From DASWOJ01 sp964242415 (GTDB taxonomy: Bacteria; Pseudomonadota; Alphaproteobacteria; Acetobacterales; Acetobacteraceae), in contig CAXTAT010000004.1 in NCBI GenBank assembly GCA_964242415.1, forward strand, positions 1 to 64,000: DNA of 64,000 nucleotides, read 5' to 3'. The notes under the pieces were generated by a model that did not search any database, had not been told where the DNA came from, and was given only the letters and a program-made list of their open reading frames with translations. Positions within the stretch are counted from its first letter, which is position 1. Every line of letters starts with the position of its first letter. Shown in pieces: positions 15,695 through 24,329 of this stretch. A program made the position numbers and the translations under genes.

Positions 15695-17059
15695 TCAAGC
15701 GGGGCTGGGCATGCGCCGCAACAGCGCCGGCGTGAGGTCCGACAGCCGGTTGGCGCCGACCAATGCCATATCGCGCTCGATCTCCTCCTTGAGGATGCGT
15801 GCGGCGTGCACGATGGCGGGCGTGCCACCGATCGCCGCCGCGAACAGGAACGGACGCCCCAGGAATACGAAGTCCGCGCCGAGCGCCAGCGCCTTCAGCA
15901 CGTCCGTGCCCCGGCGGATGCCGCTATCGACGATCACCGCCATGCCCCCCTTTTGCGCCGCGATCTCCGGTAGCACCTCAAGCGGCGGGACATCGTAGTC
16001 GAGCTGGCGCCCGCCATGGGTGGACAGGATGACGCCTTCCACGCCGCACTCCCGCGCGATTACCACGTCGGCCGGCGCGGTCAACCCCTTGACCAGCAGC
16101 GTGCCTCGCCACCGCCGGCGGATCGCCTCCAGGTTGGCCCAGGACAGCTTGTCCCGCGCCGTCGTGTTGCGCAGCGCGTTGCGTGACAGCATCGGTGGGC
16201 CGCGATCGGCCTCCATGTTCTCGAAGTGCGGAGGACCATGGCGCAGGAAGGTCTGCGCCACGGTGCCGAGTAGCCAGCGCGGATGGGTGGCGCTCTGCCA
16301 GGCCACCTTGGGCGTCACCCGGATCGGCATGCTGAAGCCGCTGCGGGTGTTGTGCTCGCGGTTGCCCAGCACCGGCGTATCTGCGGTGACGACCAGCGTT
16401 TCGAACCCGGCCGCCCCCACCCGGTCCACCAGGCGGTCGATGCGCCCCTGGTCGCCGGGCAGGTAGGCCTGGAACCAGGCGTCGGGGTTCTCGGCGTGCA
16501 CGTCTTCGAGCTTGATGAGGGAGGAGGCGCTGAGCACCATCGGCAGGTTCATCTGCCGGGCTGCCGCGGCCAGGCGCAGGTCGCCGCGATAGGCGACGAA
16601 GGCCGCGCCGCCCAACGGTGCGATGCCGAACGGCACGCTGTAAGTCTTGCCGAACAGGGTCGTGGCGGTGGTGCGGGCCGAGGTGTCCACCATGCGCCGC
16701 GGCAGGAACGCCCATCGCGTGTAGGCTCCGCGGTTCGCGCGCAGGGTGGCCGCCGTCTCCACGGCCCCGGCGACGTATTGATAGACCATGGGCGGCAGGT
16801 GGCGCCTGGCGTGGCGCTCAAAGTCATCGAGGGCCAGCAGGTCGGCGAACCCGTAGGGCGTTGCCGCCTCGCTGCGTCGGACGCTGGTCGCCAAGGCCTG
16901 GGGCGACGTGATGCCGGCAGCCTGGGCGTCGGCGAGGTCGGTGTCGGCCTTTGTGTCCAATGCTGGGGTGTCCAATGCCGGGGCGTCCAGTGCCGGGCTG
17001 GGAGTGCCGGGTTGCGTGCGCGCCGGCTGCACATCAAGGACTTGGTTGCCGTCGGCCAT
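15695..17059 (-). CDS. FMN-dependent alpha-hydroxy-acid oxidase/dehydrogenase
   Basis: A 454-residue member of the lactate dehydrogenase/glycolate oxidase family. FMN-barrel motifs are in order: FGIAPLGGAAFVAYRGDL, MVLSASSLIKLEDV, WFQAYLPGDQGR, LVVTADTPVLGNREHN, LLVKGLTAPADVV and the catalytic loop STHGGRQLDY (active-site His and Arg), then DSGIRRGTDVLKALALGAD. The N terminus is about 60 residues longer than usual and contains a threefold PALDT-type repeat at about residues 22-36, encoded by a 15-bp tandem repeat. The start has AGGGAAGGCAGGA upstream. It oxidises a 2-hydroxy acid such as lactate, glycolate or mandelate; which one is not decidable here. Confidence 0.9.
   Translation of the reverse strand: MADGNQVLDVQPARTQPGTPSPALDAPALDTPALDTKADTDLADAQAAGITSPQALATSVRRSEAATPYGFADLLALDDFERHARRHLPPMVYQYVAGAVETAATLRANRGAYTRWAFLPRRMVDTSARTTATTLFGKTYSVPFGIAPLGGAAFVAYRGDLRLAAAARQMNLPMVLSASSLIKLEDVHAENPDAWFQAYLPGDQGRIDRLVDRVGAAGFETLVVTADTPVLGNREHNTRSGFSMPIRVTPKVAWQSATHPRWLLGTVAQTFLRHGPPHFENMEADRGPPMLSRNALRNTTARDKLSWANLEAIRRRWRGTLLVKGLTAPADVVIARECGVEGVILSTHGGRQLDYDVPPLEVLPEIAAQKGGMAVIVDSGIRRGTDVLKALALGADFVFLGRPFLFAAAIGGTPAIVHAARILKEEIERDMALVGANRLSDLTPALLRRMPSPA
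16953..16997 (-). repeat. 15-bp tandem repeat, three copies, inside the hydroxy-acid oxidase gene
   Basis: Three adjacent 15-base units (16953-16967, 16968-16982, 16983-16997) of the form GTGTCCAATGCTGGG differ at one to three positions. Being a multiple of three, the array adds whole residues (PALDT/PALDA) to the N-terminal extension without breaking the frame. Confidence 0.8.
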
Positions 17060-17257
17060 TCCTGCCTTCCCTCTGCTGCCCACGCCATATGCTGGGGGGC
17101 GGCCAGATGGACAGGCCGCTCCGTCGATGAGAGCGCCTGCCGGGGCCATAGGTTGCCTGAACCGTGAAAGTGCCTGCATAAGTGCTGCAGCAAATGTCGC
17201 AGCCATGCCCCTCCGCTCCGGCCGGGGAGCCTGCCGCCGGTGCATCGGGGAACCGTC

Positions 17258-17926
17258 ATGCCGCCCAGGATCGTCCTCCTCCACGCGACGCCCGTCGCCA
17301 TGCAGCCGATCCAGGCTGCCTTTGCCGAACGGTGGCCGGAGGCCGAAACGGTCAACCTGCTCGATGATGGCCTGTCGCTCGACCGGGCGCGGGCGCCCGA
17401 CCTGTCCGAGGCGATGATCCGGCGCTTCGTCGATTTCGGCGTATATGGGCGGAACATGGGCGCGGACGGGCTGCTGATCACCTGTTCCGCCTTCGGCCCG
17501 GCCATCGACCGGCTGAGCGAGACCGTGCCGATCCCCGTGCTCAAGCCCAACGAGGCCATGTTCCGGGCGGCCCTGGCGCAGGGCGAGCGCATCGGCATGC
17601 TCGCCACCTTCGGGCCGTCGGTCAGCACCATGACCGACGAGTTCGACGAGTTCGTCGCCGAGAGCGGCAGGCCGGCGCACCTGACCACGGTGCTGGTGGC
17701 GGACGCGATCGACCTGCTGAAGCGGGGGGACGTGGAGGCGCATAACCGCCTGGTGGCGACGCGTGCGCCGGAGCTTGCCGGCTGCGACGCGATCATGCTG
17801 GCGCATTTCTCCACGTCCCGCGCCGCCGATGCCGTGCGCCGGGTCGTGAGCGTGCCCGTCCTGACGGCGCCGCACGCGGCGGTGGAGCGGATGCGCGAGC
17901 TGGTGGAGGGCCGTGCCGGCGCTTGA
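17258..17926 (+). CDS. Aspartate/glutamate racemase-family protein with only one catalytic cysteine
   Basis: A 222-residue protein of the Asp/Glu/hydantoin racemase superfamily. The first catalytic cysteine is at position 76 (LLITCSAFGPAID). The position expected to hold the second catalytic cysteine reads MLAHFSTSRAAD instead of the usual LGCxxF/S pattern. A two-base racemase mechanism is therefore doubtful; a decarboxylase, isomerase or lyase-like reaction is possible. The start at 17258 has only a weak GGGGA upstream. It is divergent from the hydroxy-acid oxidase gene across a roughly 200-bp gap that shows no clear operator. Confidence 0.75.
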   Translation: MPPRIVLLHATPVAMQPIQAAFAERWPEAETVNLLDDGLSLDRARAPDLSEAMIRRFVDFGVYGRNMGADGLLITCSAFGPAIDRLSETVPIPVLKPNEAMFRAALAQGERIGMLATFGPSVSTMTDEFDEFVAESGRPAHLTTVLVADAIDLLKRGDVEAHNRLVATRAPELAGCDAIMLAHFSTSRAADAVRRVVSVPVLTAPHAAVERMRELVEGRAGA

Positions 17927-17945
17927 TCGTGGCGTTACCGGTTTC

Positions 17946-18923
17946 TCAAGGCGTCGGCGCATCCTGTGGCAAATGGCCTTCGTCCTTCAGGTCCTGCCAG
18001 AACCCCGGCGGGATCGGCTGATGCATAAGGCTTACGTTCTCGTGCACTTGGTCTGCGTGCTTGGCGCCAGGGATCACCGCGGACACCACCGGATGGGCGG
18101 CGCAGAATTGCAGCGCCGCCGCCCGCAGGTCTATGCCGTAGCCGTCGCATAGCGCCGCCAGCCGGTCTCGCGCCGCCACGATCGCCTGAGGCGGCTCGGC
18201 GTATTCGTAATGCTTGCCCCCGGCGAGCAGCCCGGAGTTGTATGGCCCGCCCACAACGACATGCACGCCCCGCTCGGCACAGGCCGGAAACAGCCGGCCG
18301 AGCGCCGGCGTGCCGAGCAGGCTGTAACGCCCGGCCAGCAGGAACACATCCGGGTCGGACGCCTGCAAGGCCCTGTCGCACGCCTCGGTCCGGTTGACGC
18401 CCAGGCCCCAGGCCTTGATGACGCCCTCGTCCCGCAGCCGGATCAGGGCACGGGCCGCGCCGTCCATCGCCTGGTCGAACACCGCCGTCCAGCCTGGCCC
18501 CAGATGGTCCTCCGCCACATCGTGGATGAAGGCGATGTCAATGCGGTCCATGCCCAGGCGCTGCAGGCTGTCGTCAACCGAGCGCAGGGCAGCGTCGTAC
18601 GAGTAGTCCACCGCCACCCGGAACGGCAGGCCGTGCACAAAGGGCGGGTTCTCCGGGCGCGCGGCGTCCGGCCGCAGCAGGCGGCCGACCTTCGTGGACA
18701 GCACGAACCCGTCGCGCGGACGGTCGCGCAGGGCATCGCCGAACCGGTGTTCCGACAGGCCGGAGCCGTAATGCGGGGCGGTGTCGAAGTAGCGGATGCC
18801 CTCCTGCCACGCCGCGTCCAAGGTGGCATGCGCCGCAGCGTCGTCCACCTGCGCGAACATATTGCCCAGGGGTGCGCCGCCGAAGCCAAGCGGACCGGGG
18901 GGTGAGAACCGGGATTGCGTCAT
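17946..18923 (-). CDS. Aldo/keto reductase, D-threo-aldose 1-dehydrogenase/pyridoxal dehydrogenase type
   Basis: A 325-residue AKR. The tetrad is visible: Asp and Tyr in YFDTAPHYGSGLSEH, Lys in VLSTKVGRLL, His in IAFIHDVAEDH. The GPLGFGGAPLGNMF beginning and the LSTKVGRLL block resemble the L-fucose/D-threo-aldose 1-dehydrogenase and pyridoxal 4-dehydrogenase group, which oxidises sugars or pyridoxal with NAD(P). The start has GGAGG nine bases upstream and overlaps the hydrolase stop codon (ATGA), so the two are co-translated. The convergent racemase-like gene ends 19 bp from its 3' end. Confidence 0.85.
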   Translation of the reverse strand: MTQSRFSPPGPLGFGGAPLGNMFAQVDDAAAHATLDAAWQEGIRYFDTAPHYGSGLSEHRFGDALRDRPRDGFVLSTKVGRLLRPDAARPENPPFVHGLPFRVAVDYSYDAALRSVDDSLQRLGMDRIDIAFIHDVAEDHLGPGWTAVFDQAMDGAARALIRLRDEGVIKAWGLGVNRTEACDRALQASDPDVFLLAGRYSLLGTPALGRLFPACAERGVHVVVGGPYNSGLLAGGKHYEYAEPPQAIVAARDRLAALCDGYGIDLRAAALQFCAAHPVVSAVIPGAKHADQVHENVSLMHQPIPPGFWQDLKDEGHLPQDAPTP

Positions 18924-19636
18924 GTCGCGTGGCCTCCGTGATGGAGCGGGGAGGGCGGCCCGGCGCCGAACGCCCAGGCCAGGGCATCGTCCGCAATCGA
19001 CCCCGGGACGGTGTGGCCGCCGTCGAACTCGCGGTAGCTCACGTCGTAGCCGGCCTGCCGCAGCGCCGGTACGATGCGACGGCTGCATGGCTCGATGGGC
19101 AGCACCTCGTCCCGGTTGCCGTGCGAGACCAGGATGCGCGGGTGGCCGCGGGTCGGCCCCGGGGCGACGAACCCCGGCGAGAAGGCGAGGATGGCGCCGA
19201 ACAGCCCGCCATTGGCCAAGCCGAGCGAAAGGGCATAGGAGGCCCCATCGGAGAACCCGGCGATTGCGACCCCCGCCGGGTCAACCGGCCAACGCGCGAA
19301 CACGGCTTGGAGCGCGCGGCCGATGAACGCAACATCCGGCTTCCGGCCATTCCCTGCGATCAGGTCCCAAGTCCTGGCGCGCGACGGCGGGGCCAGCAAG
19401 GCCAATCCGGCTGCGCCTGGGCGATCGGCAACCAAGTCCATCGCCTGCTGGGCCGTGCCGCCAGCGCCATGCAGGAGCACTAGCAGCGGCGTGGGCAGGC
19501 CCGTGGCCGCCGGGCACCGCACGACGGCATCCCGTCGCGCATCCAGGCCCAGCAGGGATGTCCCAGGTGGAAGGGCAGGGCCGGTGCACGCTTCCAGCAG
19601 GGTGGGCAAGTACATGGCAGAAGCTGGTTTCGGCAT
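18920..19636 (-). CDS. Alpha/beta hydrolase, phospholipase/carboxylesterase-like
   Basis: A 238-residue esterase of the phospholipase/carboxylesterase (or LpqC-like) type. The oxyanion segment LVLLHGAGGTAQQAM is at about 55-70, nucleophile elbow GFSDGASYAL near the middle with Ser, the acid in SHGNRDEVLPIE and His in FDGGHTVP. No signal peptide is apparent. The start at 19636 was chosen by comparison with family N termini; an alternative ATG at 19615 is possible. It overlaps the aldo-keto reductase gene by 4 bases and lies 125 bp after the aminotransferase, so it may belong to the same unit. Confidence 0.8.
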   Translation of the reverse strand: MPKPASAMYLPTLLEACTGPALPPGTSLLGLDARRDAVVRCPAATGLPTPLLVLLHGAGGTAQQAMDLVADRPGAAGLALLAPPSRARTWDLIAGNGRKPDVAFIGRALQAVFARWPVDPAGVAIAGFSDGASYALSLGLANGGLFGAILAFSPGFVAPGPTRGHPRILVSHGNRDEVLPIEPCSRRIVPALRQAGYDVSYREFDGGHTVPGSIADDALAWAFGAGPPSPLHHGGHAT

Positions 19637-19761
19637 CAAAATTCCGGGTTTGGAGGGCAGGGTCGCAGCATCCCTTCGGCTCCTGTGCTGGCGGCGGGGC
19701 ATCTTGCGGCCAAACCCTCCGGCGTCACGCCGGTTCCGGCGATCAGACCTGCCGATGGCGG

Positions 19762-21078
19762 TCAGGACAGCTCCCGCAGCACTGCCTCCAGCCCGTCCAG
19801 GAACTGCTCGGCGTGCTTGGGGCGGAACACCAGCGGCGGGCGGACCTTCAGCACGTTGGCATATGGGCCGGACGCGCTGATCAGAATGCGGCGCTGGCGC
19901 AGTGCGTTCACCACCTGTGCCGTGAACGCCCCGTCGGGCGTCCGCGCGCCGCGGTCCCGCACCAGCTCGACCCCTACGAACAGCCCGGCGCCCCGCACGT
20001 CGCCGATCACCTCGTAACGCTCGGCGAGGGCGCGCAACCCGTCCTGCAACAGGTGGCCGACTGCCAGCGCGTTGGCCATCAGCGCCTCGTCCTCGATCAC
20101 CTCCAGCACCGCGCGGGCGGTGGCGCAGGCGACGGGGTTGCCGCCGAACGTGTTGAAGTAGCGCGTGCGGGCGCCGAACTCGGCGAGCCATCCTGGCCGG
20201 GCGACCATGGCGGCGACGGGGTAGCCGTTGCCCATGGGCTTGCCCAGGGTGACCAGGTCCGGGACCACGCTGTGGCGCATGAAGCCCCACATCGCCTCGC
20301 CGGTGCGGGCAAAGCCGGGCTGCACCTCATCGGCGATGAACAGGCCGCCCTCGGCCCGGATCGCCTCTGCCGCCGGCAGCAGGAAGCCCGGCGGGTCCGC
20401 GAACACCCCGTCGCTGGAGAAGATGGTGTCCACCAGCAGTGCCGCAGGCTTGATCCCCGCCGCCCGCATGCTCGCAACCGCGTCCCGCACGGCATCTGCC
20501 ATGGCCTCCCCCACCGCCGGGCCGTTCCGGTATTGGTCCGGCGCCGGGATCGTGCGTACGTGCTCGCCGAGCATGCTGCCGGCGCCCAGGGACGGCGACG
20601 TCTCGGCGGTCGCGATGGTGACGCCGTGGTAGGCGAGGCTGGTCACGATCACGCCGGTGCCGCCGGTCACGCTGCGGGCGACGCGGAGGGCGAGGTCGTT
20701 CGCCTCGCTGCCGGTGCAGGTGAACATCACTTGCGACAATTCGGGCGGGAAATAGCCGAGCAGCTTGTCCGCATAATCGAGGATGGTCTCGTTCACGTAG
20801 CGCGTGTGGGTGTTCAGTACCCCCGCTTGCCGCGCCATGGCGGCCACGACGTGCGGATGGCAGTGCCCGACGCAGGCGACGTTGTTGTAAACGTCGAGGT
20901 AGCGCTCCCCCGCCGGGTCGAACAGCCACACTCCCTCGCCGCGCACGACGTGGACAGGCTCGGCGTAGAACAGCCGGTAGGCCGGGCCGAGCAGCGCCTG
21001 CCGCCGCTCGATCAGCGCCCGTTCCGCCGGAGCCATGCGGTCCGCCGTGCTGGCGTTGAAGGCGTTGATCATCGTCAT
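19762..21078 (-). CDS. Class III PLP enzyme, AGXT2L/phospho-lyase type
   Basis: A 438-residue class III aminotransferase-fold protein. The PLP lysine lies in TLGKPMGNGYPVAAM, preceded by FIADEVQPGFARTG. These two blocks are the signature of the AGXT2L group, whose characterised members are not transaminases but PLP-dependent phospho-lyases acting on phosphoethanolamine or 5-phosphohydroxylysine. The N-terminal LLGPAYRLFYAEPVHVVRGEGVWLFD region also fits that group. The ATG overlaps the stop codon of the upstream phosphotransferase gene (ATGA). Kinase plus phospho-lyase is the expected pair for an amino-alcohol or hydroxylysine degradation route. The substrate is inferred. Confidence 0.85.
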   Translation of the reverse strand: MTMINAFNASTADRMAPAERALIERRQALLGPAYRLFYAEPVHVVRGEGVWLFDPAGERYLDVYNNVACVGHCHPHVVAAMARQAGVLNTHTRYVNETILDYADKLLGYFPPELSQVMFTCTGSEANDLALRVARSVTGGTGVIVTSLAYHGVTIATAETSPSLGAGSMLGEHVRTIPAPDQYRNGPAVGEAMADAVRDAVASMRAAGIKPAALLVDTIFSSDGVFADPPGFLLPAAEAIRAEGGLFIADEVQPGFARTGEAMWGFMRHSVVPDLVTLGKPMGNGYPVAAMVARPGWLAEFGARTRYFNTFGGNPVACATARAVLEVIEDEALMANALAVGHLLQDGLRALAERYEVIGDVRGAGLFVGVELVRDRGARTPDGAFTAQVVNALRQRRILISASGPYANVLKVRPPLVFRPKHAEQFLDGLEAVLRELS

Positions 21079-22133
21079 CGGGAGGCATCCCCTGTGCAGG
21101 CCGCGTGCAGCATGGCACGGGCTTCGGCGCGTGGCACGACCACCAGCCGCTCCATCGCCGCCCAGGCGCGCCGGGCGTTGCGGTTGATGTAGGGGGCGTT
21201 CTCCGGCTGCATCCGGGCGCGCCAGCCGCTGATCGCCACGCTGACGGCGCCCCGGGCTGCCATGGCGTCGAACAGCACGTCGATCTCCGCGGGGAGCAGC
21301 GGGCAAACGGCATGATACGCCCGCACCATCTCCAGCGCGGCCGCGAGCGGGTGGCCGTGCGCCGGGATGTGATAGGCGCAAGCGGTGGCCAGGTCCTGCA
21401 CCAGCGGCGCGCGGACCATGTCGCCGAAGTCGATGATCCCCGACACGGCGCCGCTGGCGGGATCGACCACCATGTTGTGCGGGTTGAGGTCGTTGTGGAT
21501 CAACTGCCAGCGCAGCCCGCGCATGGCCGGCAGCGTTTCCCCGAGGAACACGTCCAGCAGGCGCTCGGGAATGGACCGGCGGCCGGGATCGTCGAGATGG
21601 GTGAGCAGCGGCCGCACCTGCGCGGCAAGCTGCATGTTCCACAGCAGCGCATGGTGCTCCGCCGGGTGACGGAGATCGGCGAGCGCCACGCCCAGCCGCG
21701 CGAGCAGGCTGGCCATCTGGCGGAGCTGCGGCGCGGGCAACGGCGTCACCTGGGGCGGGACGCCCGGCAGCCAGGAATACACCCGCACCTGGCGCCGCGT
21801 CCGGCCAGAAGGCTCCCACCAGACCGTCAGGGGCAGGCGCGGGCGTGGGGTCGGCAAGGCCGGGTCGCGCCGGGCCACGTGCAGCATGGCCTGGTTCTGC
21901 AGGTCGGTGACCGCCGGGTCCTCGCCGGGATGCACGACCTTCAGGACCCACTCGCCGCCATCGGGCGCGCAGAGCCGGAAGTTGCTGTCCCGCTCGCCGG
22001 TGAGCGGGGTGACGGTGCTTCCCCGGAGACCAAACCGTTCGGCAAGCTCCGCGGCCTCGGCCGCCGATACAAGCTCGATCGTGCCGCCGAGCACGCCGGC
22101 AAGCCCGCCGTGGTCCGCTGGCCCGGCCGCCAC
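21075..22133 (-). CDS. APH-family small-molecule kinase (hydroxylysine/amino-alcohol kinase-like)
   Basis: A 352-residue protein kinase-like phosphotransferase. The catalytic loop is HNDLNPHNMVV and the metal-binding segment IIDFGDMVRAP; the N lobe carries WVLKVVHPGE with the ATP-anchoring Lys. It resembles the hydroxylysine kinase/choline kinase branch rather than antibiotic kinases. The start codon is GTG at 22133; no stronger alternative is visible. It overlaps the phospho-lyase gene by 4 bases, suggesting that it phosphorylates the substrate which the next enzyme then cleaves to an aldehyde, ammonia and phosphate. An aldo-keto reductase downstream could handle the aldehyde. Confidence 0.8.
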   Translation of the reverse strand: MAAGPADHGGLAGVLGGTIELVSAAEAAELAERFGLRGSTVTPLTGERDSNFRLCAPDGGEWVLKVVHPGEDPAVTDLQNQAMLHVARRDPALPTPRPRLPLTVWWEPSGRTRRQVRVYSWLPGVPPQVTPLPAPQLRQMASLLARLGVALADLRHPAEHHALLWNMQLAAQVRPLLTHLDDPGRRSIPERLLDVFLGETLPAMRGLRWQLIHNDLNPHNMVVDPASGAVSGIIDFGDMVRAPLVQDLATACAYHIPAHGHPLAAALEMVRAYHAVCPLLPAEIDVLFDAMAARGAVSVAISGWRARMQPENAPYINRNARRAWAAMERLVVVPRAEARAMLHAACTGDASR

Positions 22134-22565
22134 CGCTATCCCGCTATCGTGCCGGCCATGGGCACCCCCGCGAAAGTGCAGGCCGATGTCGGCGCCGTTT
22201 GATCCCGGGAACTGGGCCTAGGGACAAAGCTTGGTTCTCAGCCGCAGGTTCATGGGCGATGCGGCGGAGCAGGCAAGCTCGGGGCCTCTCGATGCCGCTC
22301 CGCGGCATTCCGCCGGGGGATCGCTTCGCGATGGTATAGTTGCGCCGCAGCACGGCACAGGCGCTGGCGAACCGGCGCAGCGCGCCCGTGTCGTGCAGGG
22401 GCATGAAGGACTCCTGCGGCAGCCCTGCCAGCACACGTTGCCACAGCCCATCGTCGATGAGATGCTCGCCCACGCCCAGGTCTCCATGCGATGGTCACAC
22501 CACCATGATGACCCAGGCAGCCCACGGGGCGAAGCCGTGCCGTGGGCACCTGAAAAAACTTGTCC
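22134..22565. other. Gene-free gap with three short hairpins
   Basis: No protein is recognised here on either strand; an open frame of about 100 codons on the minus strand (22144-22473) has no recognised family. Hairpins are ATGCCG/CGGCAT at 22292-22308, ATCGC/GCGAT at 22320-22332 and CCCACGG/CCGTGGG at 22521-22546. The last ends 19 bases before the biuret-hydrolase-like start and is followed by an A tract, so it may lie in the mRNA leader. None is followed by a T run, so they are not obvious terminators. Confidence 0.4.
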
Positions 22566-23285
22566 ATGGACCCTAATCCCGCGTCCCTCATAGCAAGGTC
22601 AACCAACGTGCCCACGATCGACGCCGATCCCTATGCCTGGCCTTTTGACGGGTCGCTTACGCCCGATACCAGCGCGCTGCTTATCATCGACATGCAGACC
22701 GATTTCTGCGGCCCCGGCGGCTATGTCGATCGCATGGGGTATGACCTGTCGCTGACACGCGCGCCCATGGTGCCCATCCGCCATGTTCTGACCGCGATGC
22801 GCGCCCGTGGCTACAGCATCATTCACACCCGTGAGGGCCATCGTCCGGACCTTTCGGACCTGCCGGCCAACAAGCGCTGGCGCTCCCGGCAGATCGGCGC
22901 AGGCATCGGCGATGACGGGCCGTGCGGCCGCATCCTGGTGCGCGGCGAGCCCGGGTGGGAGATCATCCCCGAGTTGGCGCCGCTGCCGGGCGAAACCGTG
23001 ATCGACAAGCCCGGCAAGGGGTCGTTTTACGCCACCGACCTGGAGCTGATCCTGCGCACCCGCGGCATCCGGAACCTGGTGCTGACGGGCATCACCACGG
23101 ACGTTTGCGTCCATACCACGATGCGCGAGGCGAACGACCGCGGCTTCGAGTGCCTTCTGCTGGAGGATTGCTGCGGCGCGACCGACCGGGGCAACCACGA
23201 CCACGCCGTGAAGATGATCAAGATGCAGGGCGGCGTGTTCGGCGCCGTTTCGGACTCCGCCACATTCTGCGCCCAGTTGGCGTGA
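22566..23285 (+). CDS. Isochorismatase-fold amidohydrolase, biuret hydrolase-like
   Basis: A 239-residue cysteine hydrolase of the isochorismatase superfamily. The Asp-Lys-Cys triad is Asp42 (LLIIDMQTDFC), Lys148 (VIDKPGKGSFYATDLE) and Cys181 (GITTDVCVHTT), with the cis-peptide-containing GITTDVC. The KPGKGSFYATDL block and triad spacing resemble bacterial biuret amidohydrolase (biuret to allophanate plus ammonia); ureidoacrylate hydrolase is a related alternative. No clear ribosome-binding site precedes the ATG. A deleted paralogue sits at 37636-37949 beside a ring-opening cyclic amide hydrolase, supporting a role in cyanurate or ureide breakdown. Substrate is inference. Confidence 0.8.
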   Translation: MDPNPASLIARSTNVPTIDADPYAWPFDGSLTPDTSALLIIDMQTDFCGPGGYVDRMGYDLSLTRAPMVPIRHVLTAMRARGYSIIHTREGHRPDLSDLPANKRWRSRQIGAGIGDDGPCGRILVRGEPGWEIIPELAPLPGETVIDKPGKGSFYATDLELILRTRGIRNLVLTGITTDVCVHTTMREANDRGFECLLLEDCCGATDRGNHDHAVKMIKMQGGVFGAVSDSATFCAQLA

Positions 23286-23459
23286 GGGGCCGCACGGGCA
23301 GCCTGTTGCAGGTCCTTGTCGGCTGAGCAGGCTTGCGGGCCGGGCTGCATGCCGCCGGGCTGGGCGGGCGGCTGCTGCCGGAACCAGGCGCGATGCTGGC
23401 GTGGCGTCGCAGTGCACGAAGCCGTTGCTGAACTCCATGGCGCGGGTCCGGAGGCCCAC

Positions 23460-23557
23460 CTAGAGCATGTTTGATGCAAGTAGAGGCACCAAACATGCTC
23501 TAGGCTTTGTTTTTGCGAGCATCTGTTCGGCTCAAGCGAAGCTGCTTGATCCGAACA
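23460..23557. repeat. Pair of REP-like palindromes, probable terminator between convergent genes
   Basis: Two adjacent palindromes fill the gap between convergent genes. The first has 14-base perfect arms CTAGAGCATGTTTG (23460-23473) and CAAACATGCTCTAG (23490-23503) around a 16-base loop, followed by GCTTTGTTTTT, so it can act as a rho-independent terminator for the plus-strand gene. The second has arms TGTTCGG-c-TCAAGC (23524-23537) and GCTTGA-t-CCGAACA (23544-23557). The composition differs from the surroundings, as expected for a dispersed repetitive extragenic element. Confidence 0.75.
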
Positions 23558-23561
23558 CGTT

Positions 23562-24329
23562 CTAGAACTGCACGCCGCGGGTCAGCGCGCCGTCAACGAC
23601 GAGGTTGACGCCGGTGATGAAGCTGGCGGCGGGACTGGCGAGGAACACCACGGCCTTGGCCATCTCGTCCGGGCGGCCCATGCGCCCCGTCGGGTTCAGC
23701 GCCAGGGAGTCGGCGAACAACTTCGGGTTGCCCTGCTCGATCCGTTCCCACACGCCCCCGGGGAAGTAGGTGTTGCCGGGGGAGACCGTGTTGGCGCGGA
23801 TGTTCTTGCCGGCGAGCTTGAAGGCGAGGCCCTGGGCATAGTGGATCAGTGCCGCCTTAAAGGCGCCGTAGGGGCCGGCGGCAAAGTCGATCTCGCGGCC
23901 GGAGACGCTGGAGATGATGGTGATGCTGGCCGCCCCAGAGTTAGCGGCCCCGGACGCCTCCAGGAAGGGCATCGCGGCATCCACCACGCGGACGGCGCCC
24001 AGCATGTCGGTCTGGAACCCCGCGGTCCACGACGCCTCGTCGTCGCCGACGGCGAGCGCGCTGACGTTGGGCACCACGATGTCGATGCCGCCCATCGCCT
24101 GCGCGGCCTGCGCCACCCAGCCGCGCAACGCCGGGCCGTCGGCGACGTCCAGCGCCGTGCCGTGGGCGGCGGCCCCCAGGGCGGCCGCGGCCGCCGCGAC
24201 CTGCGCCGGGTCGCGGGCGCAGAATGCGACCTGCGCACCCTCGGCCACGAACAGCTCGGCGATGGCACGGCCGATGCCGCGCGTCCCGCCCGTCAGCACC
24301 ACGCGTCGGCCAGCAAGCTCCAGGTCCAT
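23562..24329 (-). CDS. Short-chain dehydrogenase/reductase
   Basis: A 255-residue FabG-like SDR: cofactor motif TGGTRGIG at residues 13-20, Asp of LDVADGPALR, catalytic Ser in ISSVSGREIDF, Tyr and Lys in YGAFKAAL, and the C-terminal VFLASPAASFITGVNLVVDG block. The start has a perfect AGGAGG. The Asn of the usual NNAG is replaced by VPNVSA, a variation seen in some 3-oxoacyl-reductase-like SDRs. It lies 125 bp downstream of the amide ABC importer genes in the same direction and may be transcribed with them. Substrate unknown. Confidence 0.85.
   Translation of the reverse strand: MDLELAGRRVVLTGGTRGIGRAIAELFVAEGAQVAFCARDPAQVAAAAAALGAAAHGTALDVADGPALRGWVAQAAQAMGGIDIVVPNVSALAVGDDEASWTAGFQTDMLGAVRVVDAAMPFLEASGAANSGAASITIISSVSGREIDFAAGPYGAFKAALIHYAQGLAFKLAGKNIRANTVSPGNTYFPGGVWERIEQGNPKLFADSLALNPTGRMGRPDEMAKAVVFLASPAASFITGVNLVVDGALTRGVQF

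Noticed and set aside
22144..22473. Minus-strand frame beginning MGEHLIDDGLWQRVLAGLP, considered as an IS5-type transposase N terminus
   Set aside because: Only the DDxLW-like start is suggestive. The following residues do not match a transposase, and no further part is found nearby.
22521..22546. Hairpin before the biuret hydrolase-like gene considered as a riboswitch or terminator
   Set aside because: It is a single simple stem followed by an A tract, not a T tract, and shows no conserved aptamer features.
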